This document shows positions 51,801-59,909 of a DNA stretch of 64,000 nucleotides, piece by piece. A model generated the notes under the pieces. The model saw only the letters and a list, made by a program, of their open reading frames with translations. It did not search any database and was not told where the DNA came from. Every line of letters begins with the position of its first letter. The stretch's first letter is position 1. The stretch is from Acinetobacter sp. HY1485 (GTDB taxonomy: Bacteria > Pseudomonadota > Gammaproteobacteria > Pseudomonadales > Moraxellaceae): the NCBI RefSeq assembly GCF_027568475.1, contig NZ_JANKZG010000002.1, positions 62,001 through 126,000 of the forward strand. Reading direction: 5' to 3'. Position numbers and translations under genes: made by a program.

Positions 51801-53207
51801 ATGTTTTCCTTTTTATCCATAGAATTCGCGTTAGGATTCATTGCATTTTTTTGTGTTTATTGGGCATTTCAATCCAGACCACATCTTCAAAATTATTTAC
51901 TGACTTTGGCAAGTTATGCTGTGGTCTATGCAATGGCAAGTACGGCAGCGGTGGTGGTACTCGCAACGTTTAGTTTTGCAATTTATGCCATTTCACGTTT
52001 TGTGCAAACCTCTAAATCTTGGTACATTTTTGGGCTTATCTTGACTGTACTGCACCTGTGTTTTTGGAAATACTTCGATTTCTTTAAAAACAGTACAGAC
52101 CTTTTAACAGATTTGGTTTTACCGTTAGGTATTTCTTATTATTCTTTTCAAGCGATCAGCTATTTAACCAGTTGTTATCAACACACCACCACGCGTTTAA
52201 ATTTGCGTGACTTACTGTTTCATTTTTCATTTTTTGCCACCATCAGTGCAGGTCCTATTGCCCGTGTACAAAATGCAAAAGGCTTAAACGATATATATCA
52301 ACAACCGTGTGGCATTGCACAACAACTGCATACACCACGTAAAATTTTATCACCTACATGGGCGTTTGTTCTTATTTTATTGGCATTGATAAAAAAATGG
52401 TGGCTTGCAGGTTGGATTGCAGACAGTTGGGTTAACCCTGTTTTTTCCAATCCATTACAGTACCAAAGCCTAGAAATTTTAAGTGCTATTTATGGCTATA
52501 CCTTACAGCTTTTTTTAGACTTTTCAGGGTATAGCGAAATGATGATTGCCTTTGGTTTACTGCTTGGCTTTCGTTTACCTGTTAACTTTAAAGCGCCTTT
52601 ACTCGCTCATAATATCCGAGATTTTTGGGATCGTTGGCATATCAGCCTTTCTACATGGATCCGTGATTATATTTATATTCCATTAGGCGGAAGCAAAAAA
52701 GGATTTGGACGTACCCAGCTTAACTTGATTATTGCAATGGCACTTTCAGGCTTATGGCATGGGTCGGGCTTACACTTCATGTTTTGGGGTTTATTGCATG
52801 GAAGTGCCATTGTGCTTCTCAACATTGCAGACCGTTTTTACAATCAGCGTAATGCTGTATCAAGCTCAGGATTATTGGGTAAAATTTTAAGTGTGTTTGT
52901 CACCTTTAACTTTGTTTGCTTCTGCTTTGTATTCTTTAGAGCTAAAAATTTAGATGAAGCGTTACAAGTGTTTCAAGCACTGTTTGCAAATACACACCAT
53001 ATTGCTTGGTCAAGTAACCCACTTTATTTTTTAAGTCTACTCATCATCACAGCAGGAGTTTACCCTTTCGCTTATAAAAAATTTCTACAATTCCAACAAT
53101 ATGCTTTACCGCATTATCGTTTATCTATCCCATTATTTATGTGTTTTTTAACGGTTCTTATTTTTGCACCATCAGGCATTCCGGGGTTCATCTATGCAAA
53201 CTTCTAG
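51801..53207 (+). CDS. MBOAT-family O-acyltransferase (AlgI/PatA-like)
   Basis: A 468-residue membrane protein with about 10-12 segments. The MBOAT core is clear: FWDRWHISLSTWIRDYIYIPLGGS (near 275, His280) and SGLWHGSGLHFMFWG (near 316, the invariant His320). This subgroup moves acetyl groups across the inner membrane for polysaccharide or peptidoglycan O-acetylation. Two SGNH-hydrolase genes follow with overlaps, as in Pat/Alg/Dlt-type systems. Which polymer is modified is not visible from the sequence. Confidence 0.9.
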   Translation: MFSFLSIEFALGFIAFFCVYWAFQSRPHLQNYLLTLASYAVVYAMASTAAVVVLATFSFAIYAISRFVQTSKSWYIFGLILTVLHLCFWKYFDFFKNSTDLLTDLVLPLGISYYSFQAISYLTSCYQHTTTRLNLRDLLFHFSFFATISAGPIARVQNAKGLNDIYQQPCGIAQQLHTPRKILSPTWAFVLILLALIKKWWLAGWIADSWVNPVFSNPLQYQSLEILSAIYGYTLQLFLDFSGYSEMMIAFGLLLGFRLPVNFKAPLLAHNIRDFWDRWHISLSTWIRDYIYIPLGGSKKGFGRTQLNLIIAMALSGLWHGSGLHFMFWGLLHGSAIVLLNIADRFYNQRNAVSSSGLLGKILSVFVTFNFVCFCFVFFRAKNLDEALQVFQALFANTHHIAWSSNPLYFLSLLIITAGVYPFAYKKFLQFQQYALPHYRLSIPLFMCFLTVLIFAPSGIPGFIYANF

Positions 53208-54249
53208 CCTTATTGTTAGCGTACAGCACACACACCATCGCTTTATGTTTGTGATGTTTACGCTTTGCATGTTTGCCATGACCTCTATTTGGATGATGCA
53301 AAATTCAATAAATGCCTACTATCAACAAACCTACCATCAAGATAGCCCTTTAAAAGCACTTGATGATTATGCCGTTTGGCAAATTGGAGGGGAAATTGGC
53401 GATTGGCTTTATGTGCAAAAAGATACCATCACCACATGGATAGATAAGCAAAATAACGCAGTTATTGACGCATATAATGCCGACCTGCAACCGCAACCGC
53501 AACCGCAACCGCAACCGCAACCGCAACCGCAACCGCAACCGCAACCGCAACCGCAACCGCAACCGCAACCGCAACCGCAACCGCAACCGCAACCGCAACC
53601 GCAACCGCAACCGCAACAAGCTATCCAACTTCACCCTCAAGATGAAGTCTTTTTTGTGGGTGATTCTTTAATGCAAGGCGTTGCCCCGTATGTGCAAAAA
53701 GAGCTAACGCAAACCCATAACATTAAAACCATTAATTTAAGCAAACAAAGCACAGGGCTTACCTATCCAAAACTTTTTAATTGGCAAAAAACCATTAAAC
53801 AGACATTGCAAAGCAACCCTAAAATTAAACTAATAGTTTTATTTTTAGGACCAAATGACCCATGGGACATGCAAGACCCACAAAGTCGTAAATACCTAAG
53901 CTTTGGCTCAAATGAATGGGCAACATTGTATCAATCGCGCATGCAAGACATTATTACAACCGCACAACAACACCATGTTCAAATTATGTGGCTGACTCCA
54001 CCCAACATGAAAAAAGATGACCTCAACCAAAAGATGATTTTCTTGCGCCAAACCATGCAACAAGAACTACAAAACAATCATGTTCTTTCGGTTGATACTC
54101 GGGCATTGTTAGGCGGTGTCGGCAATACATTTAACGAACATCGTATGAATATTAAAATGAGAACAGCAGATGGCATCCACTTTACTGCCGAGGGGCAAAA
54201 AGTAATTGCTCAAGAGGTTTTAAACCATTTAAAGGTCGTACAGCAATGA
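53194..54249 (+). CDS. Membrane-anchored SGNH/DUF459-like hydrolase with Pro-Gln repeat linker
   Basis: A 351-residue protein: a cytoplasmic/inner-membrane anchor (about 17-35), a periplasmic stalk, a (PQ)21 linker (residues 100-141), and an SGNH catalytic domain with GDSLMQG (Ser158, near 156), LGPNDPW (the Asn block), and DGIHFTAEG (Asp326, His329). The layout fits a PatB-like acetyltransferase or esterase that receives acetyl from the MBOAT protein. The start ATG overlaps the MBOAT gene by 14 bases; an in-frame upstream TTG is less likely. Confidence 0.85.
   Translation: MQTSSLIVSVQHTHHRFMFVMFTLCMFAMTSIWMMQNSINAYYQQTYHQDSPLKALDDYAVWQIGGEIGDWLYVQKDTITTWIDKQNNAVIDAYNADLQPQPQPQPQPQPQPQPQPQPQPQPQPQPQPQPQPQPQPQPQPQQAIQLHPQDEVFFVGDSLMQGVAPYVQKELTQTHNIKTINLSKQSTGLTYPKLFNWQKTIKQTLQSNPKIKLIVLFLGPNDPWDMQDPQSRKYLSFGSNEWATLYQSRMQDIITTAQQHHVQIMWLTPPNMKKDDLNQKMIFLRQTMQQELQNNHVLSVDTRALLGGVGNTFNEHRMNIKMRTADGIHFTAEGQKVIAQEVLNHLKVVQQ
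53491..53616 (+). repeat. (CCGCAA)21 hexanucleotide repeat
   Basis: Twenty-one perfect copies of CCGCAA, 126 bases, encode a (Pro-Gln)21 linker in the SGNH protein. Because the unit is six bases, gain or loss keeps the frame and only changes linker length. All six reading frames are open through it, which explains Arg-Asn and Arg-Leu shadow ORFs here. Such perfect repeats slip during replication, so the copy number is likely to vary among strains. Confidence 0.98.
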
Positions 54250-55358
54250 AACTACTTCCTTTATTGATGCTCGCCTGTTCATTTAGTATTTACGCCACAC
54301 CCATTGAAAATTTTGGCGAGCCTCAAACCATAGCACTGGTCTCGGCTATTCAAAATAAAAAATTACATGTGATACAGCTAGGCGACTCACATACCGCTGC
54401 CGATGTCATGACAGATGCCATGCGTACTTATCTACAACAACAGCTTGGACAAGGTGGACTCGGTTGGTCAATGCCCCTATATATTTCAGGGCAACGACTC
54501 AGCCAATACGGTTACGACAATATAGGTTGGCAAGCAACTTCAAGCCGTACTCAACCTACAGGTAATTACACACTCGGTGGTTTTTTAGCAACACCACAAT
54601 ATGCAGGGGCAACCCTAACAATCAAGTCTAGACAAACTGCACCATCTCAAAATATGGTCGTGAGTCTTCGACAAGGTAAAAATGACCAACCCTTACAACT
54701 TATCGATGCCAACCAACAACGCATACAACTGAGTGCACCAATAAAAAACAATACATGGCAATTTATAAAATTTAAAGCACAACTGCCCATCACTGTACAA
54801 GCACAGCAAGATACACAAACAGCAATTGGCGGATGGTGGGCATTACAACCTACAGGTGCGACTGTTTCTGCCCTTGGTATCAATGGTGCAGAGCTTTCTT
54901 ATTGGCAACGTTGGCAGTGGCAAAAAGAATTTTCAGAAATTTCTCCACAACTGGTAATTTTGGCATACGGCACTAACGAGGCCTATAACAACCACGACAT
55001 CAGTACGGCACAAAATGCGCTTATTGATACCATCAATCAAATTCGTATTGCTTCACCACATACCGCTATTTTAATTTTATCTGCACCTGAAAGCCTTAAA
55101 AATACTCGTGGTGACTGTGGTACACGTCCAACTTCGCTTAGTGCTTTTCAACAAATGCAACAACAAACAGCACAACAAATGCATACTTTGTTTTGGGATT
55201 GGCAAGATGCTATGGGTGGCACATGTACGATGAAAACATGGATGAATAACGGTTTAGCACGGCAAGATGGTATCCACTTTACTGCAGCAGGCTACCAAAA
55301 ATTAGGGCAAAACCTTGCACAAGCTTTACTTGAGCTTAGCCGTAAAAATGATTTTTAA
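54246..55358 (+). CDS. Exported SGNH hydrolase, possible peptidoglycan/polysaccharide O-acetylesterase
   Basis: A 370-residue protein with a signal peptide (about 4-17) and SGNH motifs: LGDSHTAAD (Ser48), a Gly-rich block, YGTNEAYN, and DGIHFTAAGY (Asp341, His344). GDSHTAAD-type enzymes include the Ape1-like peptidoglycan O-acetylesterases encoded next to MBOAT/PatB genes in Neisseria, so an esterase removing acetyl groups is a reasonable inference. The ATG overlaps the upstream stop by 4 bases. The gene ends 23 bases inside the convergent nucleotidyltransferase gene. Confidence 0.82.
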   Translation: MKLLPLLMLACSFSIYATPIENFGEPQTIALVSAIQNKKLHVIQLGDSHTAADVMTDAMRTYLQQQLGQGGLGWSMPLYISGQRLSQYGYDNIGWQATSSRTQPTGNYTLGGFLATPQYAGATLTIKSRQTAPSQNMVVSLRQGKNDQPLQLIDANQQRIQLSAPIKNNTWQFIKFKAQLPITVQAQQDTQTAIGGWWALQPTGATVSALGINGAELSYWQRWQWQKEFSEISPQLVILAYGTNEAYNNHDISTAQNALIDTINQIRIASPHTAILILSAPESLKNTRGDCGTRPTSLSAFQQMQQQTAQQMHTLFWDWQDAMGGTCTMKTWMNNGLARQDGIHFTAAGYQKLGQNLAQALLELSRKNDF

Positions 55359-56103
55359 GATGTACGCTATAATCGGTTAAATACCCTTCTAACATAATAC
55401 GTTGGGTATTTGATTTCTCCATATCAACCGCTTGTAATGCTCTTATTTTATTTTCAAGCAACGTCACTACTTGTTCTTGCTCTTGTAAACTTAACTGTGA
55501 TTTTTCATCTTTTTGCTTTTTAATTTCTAAATAATATTCTGCCCACTCACGCAAACCATCATGTTGTTGTATTTGCCCAAACAAACTGCTAATAAATAAC
55601 TTTGGCATTTCTCTACGCGTTGCAAGTTCAGCCGACATTAATCCACGAATGCAATAAAATACTTTTTTATATGTAAAATTATGATTTTTTTGCATCGTGT
55701 GTAAATTGCCCATCGCCAAAGACAAATAGTGATAATGCAATGCCGAGTATTCAATACGCTCAAGCAAACCTTGTCTAAACGTTTGCCATTCTGGTATATG
55801 ATTTAAATATTCAATATGCGCACGCACCCACTCTAAAGTGTTGGGATTACTTTTTGCTAAAAGTCCAAACATTTTATCTAAATCATAAGAAACAAAATCA
55901 AAATCTCCATTCATGATTTCAATTAAATCACGATGGTTTTTATAATCGTAATATTTAGATTTTGACGACATATGAAAGCCACGAACATCATAGTCACTAT
56001 CTGGGCTTGCCATACCCCATAATCGGCTTCCACTTTCTATATAGAACAGTGGAATATCATCGCGTTGGCAAAAGACAGCTTCAATTTCTTGATTTATATT
56101 CAT
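55336..56103 (-). CDS. RlaP/PF10127-type predicted nucleotidyltransferase
   Basis: A 255-residue protein with the nucleotidyltransferase motif ESGSRLWGMASPDSDYDVRG (Gly25-Ser26 and Asp37-x-Asp39), followed by an all-helical part (RGLMSAELATRREMPK near 165). This fits the family described as RlaP (COG3541), reported beside RNA-ligase genes in some genomes; none lies nearby. The ORF is open upstream to 56166, but that part covers a terminator hairpin, so ATG at 56103 is more likely. The 3' end overlaps the SGNH gene by 23 bases, antisense. Confidence 0.82.
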   Translation of the reverse strand: MNINQEIEAVFCQRDDIPLFYIESGSRLWGMASPDSDYDVRGFHMSSKSKYYDYKNHRDLIEIMNGDFDFVSYDLDKMFGLLAKSNPNTLEWVRAHIEYLNHIPEWQTFRQGLLERIEYSALHYHYLSLAMGNLHTMQKNHNFTYKKVFYCIRGLMSAELATRREMPKLFISSLFGQIQQHDGLREWAEYYLEIKKQKDEKSQLSLQEQEQVVTLLENKIRALQAVDMEKSNTQRIMLEGYLTDYSVHLKNHFYG

Positions 56104-56152
56104 AACTTGGCTTTGTGGATCACAGTCAAATTGTTCGATTTCAATATAACAA

Positions 56153-56180
56153 AAAAAGCACATCAAGTGATGTGCTTTTT
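56153..56180 (-). terminator. Intrinsic terminator after the D2HGDH-like gene
   Basis: Perfect arms AAAAAGCACATC / GATGTGCTTTTT (12 bases, loop AAGT), 8 bases beyond the stop codon, with a T run on the minus strand. Confidence 0.9.
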
Positions 56181-56188
56181 ACTGAACT

Positions 56189-57595
56189 TTAGTCAAACAA
56201 TTTACCTGGGTTCATAATTTTATTTGGGTCAAATACCTGCTTAAGTGCTTTCATATACGCAATCTCTTCTGCCGATTTTGTATATTCTAAATAAGGCTTT
56301 TTGGTCATTCCCACACCATGCTCAGCCGAGATAGAACCATTATATTTTTTCACTGTATCAAACACATGCTTATTCACGACCTGACATTTTTCAAAGAACT
56401 CATCTTTGCTAAGGCTTTCAGGTTTTAGAATATTTAAGTGTAAATTACCATCACCAATATGCCCAAACCAACAAATCTCAAAGTCGGGATAGTTGTCTGC
56501 CACAATTGCTTCAATATCTTTAATAAAAGCAGGAACATGAGTAATTAATACAGAAATATCATTTTTATACGGCGTAAATGGCGTAATAGATTCAGAAATA
56601 TCCTCACGTAAACGCCATAAACTTTCAACTTGTTCTAGACTTTGGCTCATTACACCATCAAGTACCCAACCCTCTTCCATACAGTGTTCAAACACTTCCA
56701 TGGCTTTGTCCATAATTGGCTCGTAAGGTGCTTCAAACTCAAGCAATACATAAAACGGGCACTCGGTATCAAATGGACGTTGGACATGCCCATGATCAAG
56801 CACTTTTTGCATAGCCAGCTCACCAAAGAACTCAAATGCCGTTAAATCAATTTTACTTTGAAATGCATGTAACAATGGCATTACCGCATCAAAATCAGGG
56901 ACACCCAATACCATTACTTGTAAATCTTGTGGCGCACGTTCTAATTTAATTTCTGCTTCGGTAATTAAGCCCAATGTACCTTCTGCACCAATAAATAAAT
57001 GCTGTAATGCATAACCTGTTGCATTTTTCATCATGCCCTTATTTAAATGCAGAATATCACCTTTACCTGTCACCACCGTCAAGCCCAACACCCAATTACG
57101 GGTCATGCCATAACGAATCACTTTAATACCACCTGCATTGGTACTAATGTTACCGCCCATTTGGCTTGAACCTGCCGATGCAAAATCAACGGGATAATAC
57201 ATATCATGTTGCTGTGCATAGGTTTGCAGCTGTTCAGTCACAACACCCGATTGAATACGAACCATACGATCAGCAGGATAAAAATCTAAGATTTGATTCA
57301 TCTTATCCATGCTCACCACAATCTCACCATTAGAGGCAACAGCACCAGCCGATAAACCTGTACGCCCACCCGATGGTGTAATAGCAATATTAAATTCATT
57401 TGCCAATTTTACAATGCATTGAACTTGTTCTGTGGTAGATGGAAATACAACAACAGAGGGATTGGGATCAAAGTGTTTAGTGTAATCTTTCCCCCAATGC
57501 ACTAGGCTATCTGTGTCTGTTTTCACACGATCTTCACCTAGTAAGTCGTTCAATTGAGTCAGTAAATCCTTTGGTAATGTTACAGCAGCATTCAT
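56189..57595 (-). CDS. FAD-linked oxidase, D-2-hydroxyglutarate dehydrogenase-like
   Basis: A 468-residue flavoenzyme of the FAD_binding_4/FAD-oxidase_C type: PSGGRTGLSAGAVA near 76 and ASAGSSQMGGNISTNAGG near 132 bind FAD; the C-terminal CWFGHIGDGNLHLN near 380 and SAEHGVG contain the metal and substrate His residues. D-lactate, glycolate and D-2-hydroxyglutarate dehydrogenases share this fold. The divergent neighbour is serA, as in Pseudomonas, where this enzyme recycles the D-2-hydroxyglutarate made by SerA. That context makes D2HGDH my preferred call. An earlier ATG (57634) is in frame but lacks family similarity. Confidence 0.88.
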   Translation of the reverse strand: MNAAVTLPKDLLTQLNDLLGEDRVKTDTDSLVHWGKDYTKHFDPNPSVVVFPSTTEQVQCIVKLANEFNIAITPSGGRTGLSAGAVASNGEIVVSMDKMNQILDFYPADRMVRIQSGVVTEQLQTYAQQHDMYYPVDFASAGSSQMGGNISTNAGGIKVIRYGMTRNWVLGLTVVTGKGDILHLNKGMMKNATGYALQHLFIGAEGTLGLITEAEIKLERAPQDLQVMVLGVPDFDAVMPLLHAFQSKIDLTAFEFFGELAMQKVLDHGHVQRPFDTECPFYVLLEFEAPYEPIMDKAMEVFEHCMEEGWVLDGVMSQSLEQVESLWRLREDISESITPFTPYKNDISVLITHVPAFIKDIEAIVADNYPDFEICWFGHIGDGNLHLNILKPESLSKDEFFEKCQVVNKHVFDTVKKYNGSISAEHGVGMTKKPYLEYTKSAEEIAYMKALKQVFDPNKIMNPGKLFD

Positions 57596-57681
57596 TTTGC
57601 AAACCTGACAAGAAATAAACAAGTTGTTGATCATTATGTTATCATACTGCGACTAACAATTGGCCTTTGTAGGGAGCCGTA

Positions 57682-58914
57682 ATGAGCCAACATCTTTCTC
57701 TTCCTAAGGATAAAATTCGTTTCTTGTTACTCGAAGGAGTACACCAAAATGCGATTGATACACTTAACGCAGCAGGGTACACAAACATCGAGTCTCACAA
57801 GACCGCTCTAGAGGGAGATGCTTTAAAAGAAGCAGTTAAGGACGCGCATTTTATTGGTATTCGTTCACGTACACAGCTAACCGAAGATGTATTTGCACAT
57901 GCAAATAAATTGATTGCTGTGGGTTGTTTTTGTATTGGAACCAACCAAGTTGATTTAGATGCTGCAATGCAACGTGGTATTCCTGTATTTAACGCACCTT
58001 ATTCTAATACCCGCTCGGTTGCAGAACTTGTACTTGCAGAACTTATTTTACTTCTACGTGGCGTACCTGAAAAATCAGCTGTTTGCCACCGTGGTGGCTG
58101 GCAAAAAAGTGCGGTGGGTTCATTTGAAACACGCGGTAAAACACTTGGTATTGTCGGTTACGGCTCTATTGGCTCTCAACTTTCTGTATTAGCAGAAAGT
58201 TTAGGTATGCATGTTATTTACTATGATACTGTCACAAAACTTCCAATGGGTAACGCACGCCAAGTTGGTTCATTAAATGACTTATTGGCGCAAGCTGATG
58301 TGGTATCATTACATGTGCCTGACTTACCTTCTACACGCAATTTCTTTACCAAAGAACAGTTTGCGCAAATGAAAGAAAGTGCTATTTTCATTAACGCTGC
58401 ACGTGGTACATGTGTTGTGATTGAAGATTTAGCAGAAGCAATTCAGTCTAAACATTTGGCAGGTGCTGCCATTGATGTATTCCCTAAAGAACCAAAAGGT
58501 AACAATGAAGAATTTGTATCGCCTTTACGTGGGTTAGATAATGTTATTCTAACACCACATGTAGGTGGTTCTACGATGGAAGCACAAGCAAACATTGGTT
58601 TAGAAGTTGCTGAAAAATTTGTAGCATATTCAGACCAAGGTTTAACACTTTCTGCTGTAAACTTCCCTGAAATTGCAATGCCACTTACAGCAGGTAAGCA
58701 CCGCTTACTTCACATTCACAAAAATGTGCCAGGTGTATTATCTAAAATTAACACCTTATTTAGTGACAATCACATCAACATTTCGGGTCAAAGTTTAATG
58801 ACCAAAGGTGATGTGGGTTACCTTGTGATGGATGTAGACGCATCTGCATCTTCTGATGCATTAGATACTTTACAATTAGTAGACGGAACAATCCGTGTGC
58901 GTGTTTTGTTCTAA
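57682..58914 (+). CDS. serA: D-3-phosphoglycerate dehydrogenase
   Basis: A 410-residue enzyme: NAD motif GIVGYGSIGSQL near 155, catalytic Arg (NAARGT, near 237), Glu (FPKEPKG, near 266) and His (LTPHVGGST, near 294), and a C-terminal ACT domain (330-410) for serine control. It starts serine synthesis by oxidising 3-phosphoglycerate; some SerA also reduce 2-oxoglutarate to D-2-hydroxyglutarate. AGGGAG precedes the start. A terminator follows. Confidence 0.97.
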   Translation: MSQHLSLPKDKIRFLLLEGVHQNAIDTLNAAGYTNIESHKTALEGDALKEAVKDAHFIGIRSRTQLTEDVFAHANKLIAVGCFCIGTNQVDLDAAMQRGIPVFNAPYSNTRSVAELVLAELILLLRGVPEKSAVCHRGGWQKSAVGSFETRGKTLGIVGYGSIGSQLSVLAESLGMHVIYYDTVTKLPMGNARQVGSLNDLLAQADVVSLHVPDLPSTRNFFTKEQFAQMKESAIFINAARGTCVVIEDLAEAIQSKHLAGAAIDVFPKEPKGNNEEFVSPLRGLDNVILTPHVGGSTMEAQANIGLEVAEKFVAYSDQGLTLSAVNFPEIAMPLTAGKHRLLHIHKNVPGVLSKINTLFSDNHINISGQSLMTKGDVGYLVMDVDASASSDALDTLQLVDGTIRVRVLF

Positions 58915-58937
58915 TTCATTAATTTAGTCTAAATTTT

Positions 58938-58967
58938 AAAAGCCATAGCCATGCGGTTGTGGCTTTT
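58938..58967 (+). terminator. Intrinsic terminator after serA
   Basis: AAAAGCCATAGCC / GGTTGTGGCTTTT (13 pairs, two G-U) around ATGC, then seven T residues, lie 23 bases after serA. Confidence 0.85.
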
Positions 58968-58990
58968 TTTCATGGTTTAAAAAGAGGCTT

Positions 58991-59896
58991 ATGAACACCA
59001 ATAAAGATCGTTCTTTTCTTAATGCGATTTTGATGCTGCTGGTTGCCATTATAAGTGTGCAATCAAGTGGCTCTTTAGCAAAAGTTTTATTTCAGTCACA
59101 TGAGGTGCTTGTGGTTGCCACAATGCGCTTGATGTTGGGTGCAACAATTCTTGCCTTTATTGGTCGGATTTGGCAAATCAACTTTAAAAAAGTGCAATGG
59201 AAAACCATTATAGTTTACGGCTTAGCGCTTGCAGGCATGAATGGATTATTTTACCTGTCTTTACAACGTTTACCTTTGGGTATTGCCGTTTCGTTTGAGT
59301 TCATTGGACCGCTTACGGTTGCACTGTGCCATGCGAAACAACGCATTGATTTAATTTGGGTAGGTCTTGCTATTGTAGGTATGGCAATGCTGTTTCCATT
59401 TGAAGAAGCAAGCTCATCACTCGACTTTGTTGGTATTTTCTATGCGTTAGGTGCAGGGGCATGTTGGGCAGGTTATATCTTGTCTGGACAAAAAAGCTCT
59501 GGCGTTTCTGGTAATCATACTGTTGCTTTAGGAATGTTTATTGGGACTTTAGTCCTTATTCCATTTGCAATCCAAACAGGGCAATTTCTCAATGCTTTTG
59601 AGCCAACATCACTAATGTACTTTGGCGCATTAGCTGTTTTAGCCAGTGCCTTACCATTTGCCTTAGAGATTATTGTACTTAAACGTTTACCACCTTTAGT
59701 ATTTGGTACATTAACCAGCCTAGATCCTGTAGTTGCTGCTATTTCAGGTGTATTTTTTTTACAAGAGCATTTACTTTGGTCGCAGTGGTTAGCACTTGCA
59801 ACCATTATTGTGGCATCTATTGGTTGTACTTATTCAACACATCGTGCCAAGCTAAAAATCGAAGCTAAACTAAAACAACAAAAGCACTCTTTATAG
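58991..59896 (+). CDS. rhtA: EamA-family exporter, RhtA-like (threonine/homoserine)
   Basis: A 301-residue protein with ten membrane segments in two EamA halves. SVQSSGSLAKVLF (near 24), NGLFYLSLQRLPLGIAVSFEFIGPL (near 85) and EIIVLKRLPPLVFGTLTSLDPVVAA (near 219) are RhtA-type. RhtA exports threonine and homoserine. The stop codon lies in the loop of the following terminator. Confidence 0.85.
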   Translation: MNTNKDRSFLNAILMLLVAIISVQSSGSLAKVLFQSHEVLVVATMRLMLGATILAFIGRIWQINFKKVQWKTIIVYGLALAGMNGLFYLSLQRLPLGIAVSFEFIGPLTVALCHAKQRIDLIWVGLAIVGMAMLFPFEEASSSLDFVGIFYALGAGACWAGYILSGQKSSGVSGNHTVALGMFIGTLVLIPFAIQTGQFLNAFEPTSLMYFGALAVLASALPFALEIIVLKRLPPLVFGTLTSLDPVVAAISGVFFLQEHLLWSQWLALATIIVASIGCTYSTHRAKLKIEAKLKQQKHSL

Positions 59897-59909
59897 AGTG
59901 CTTTTTTTA
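59881..59909 (+). terminator. Intrinsic terminator overlapping the rhtA stop codon
   Basis: AAAGCACTCT / AGAGTGCTTT around TTAT, followed by five or more T residues. The TAG stop (59894-59896) straddles the loop and the 3' arm. Confidence 0.88.

Noticed and set aside
53350..53671. Arg-Leu and Arg-Asn repeat ORFs on both strands over the hexanucleotide repeat
   Set aside because: They arise only because a six-base repeat keeps every frame open; no start site or coding signal supports them.
55336..56166. Longer form of the nucleotidyltransferase starting at 56166
   Set aside because: The extra N-terminus lies across the terminator hairpin of the upstream gene, and the family begins near 56103.
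57595..57634. Upstream ATG for the D2HGDH-like protein
   Set aside because: The added residues (MINNLFISCQVCK) do not resemble the family, and they extend into the promoter gap shared with serA.
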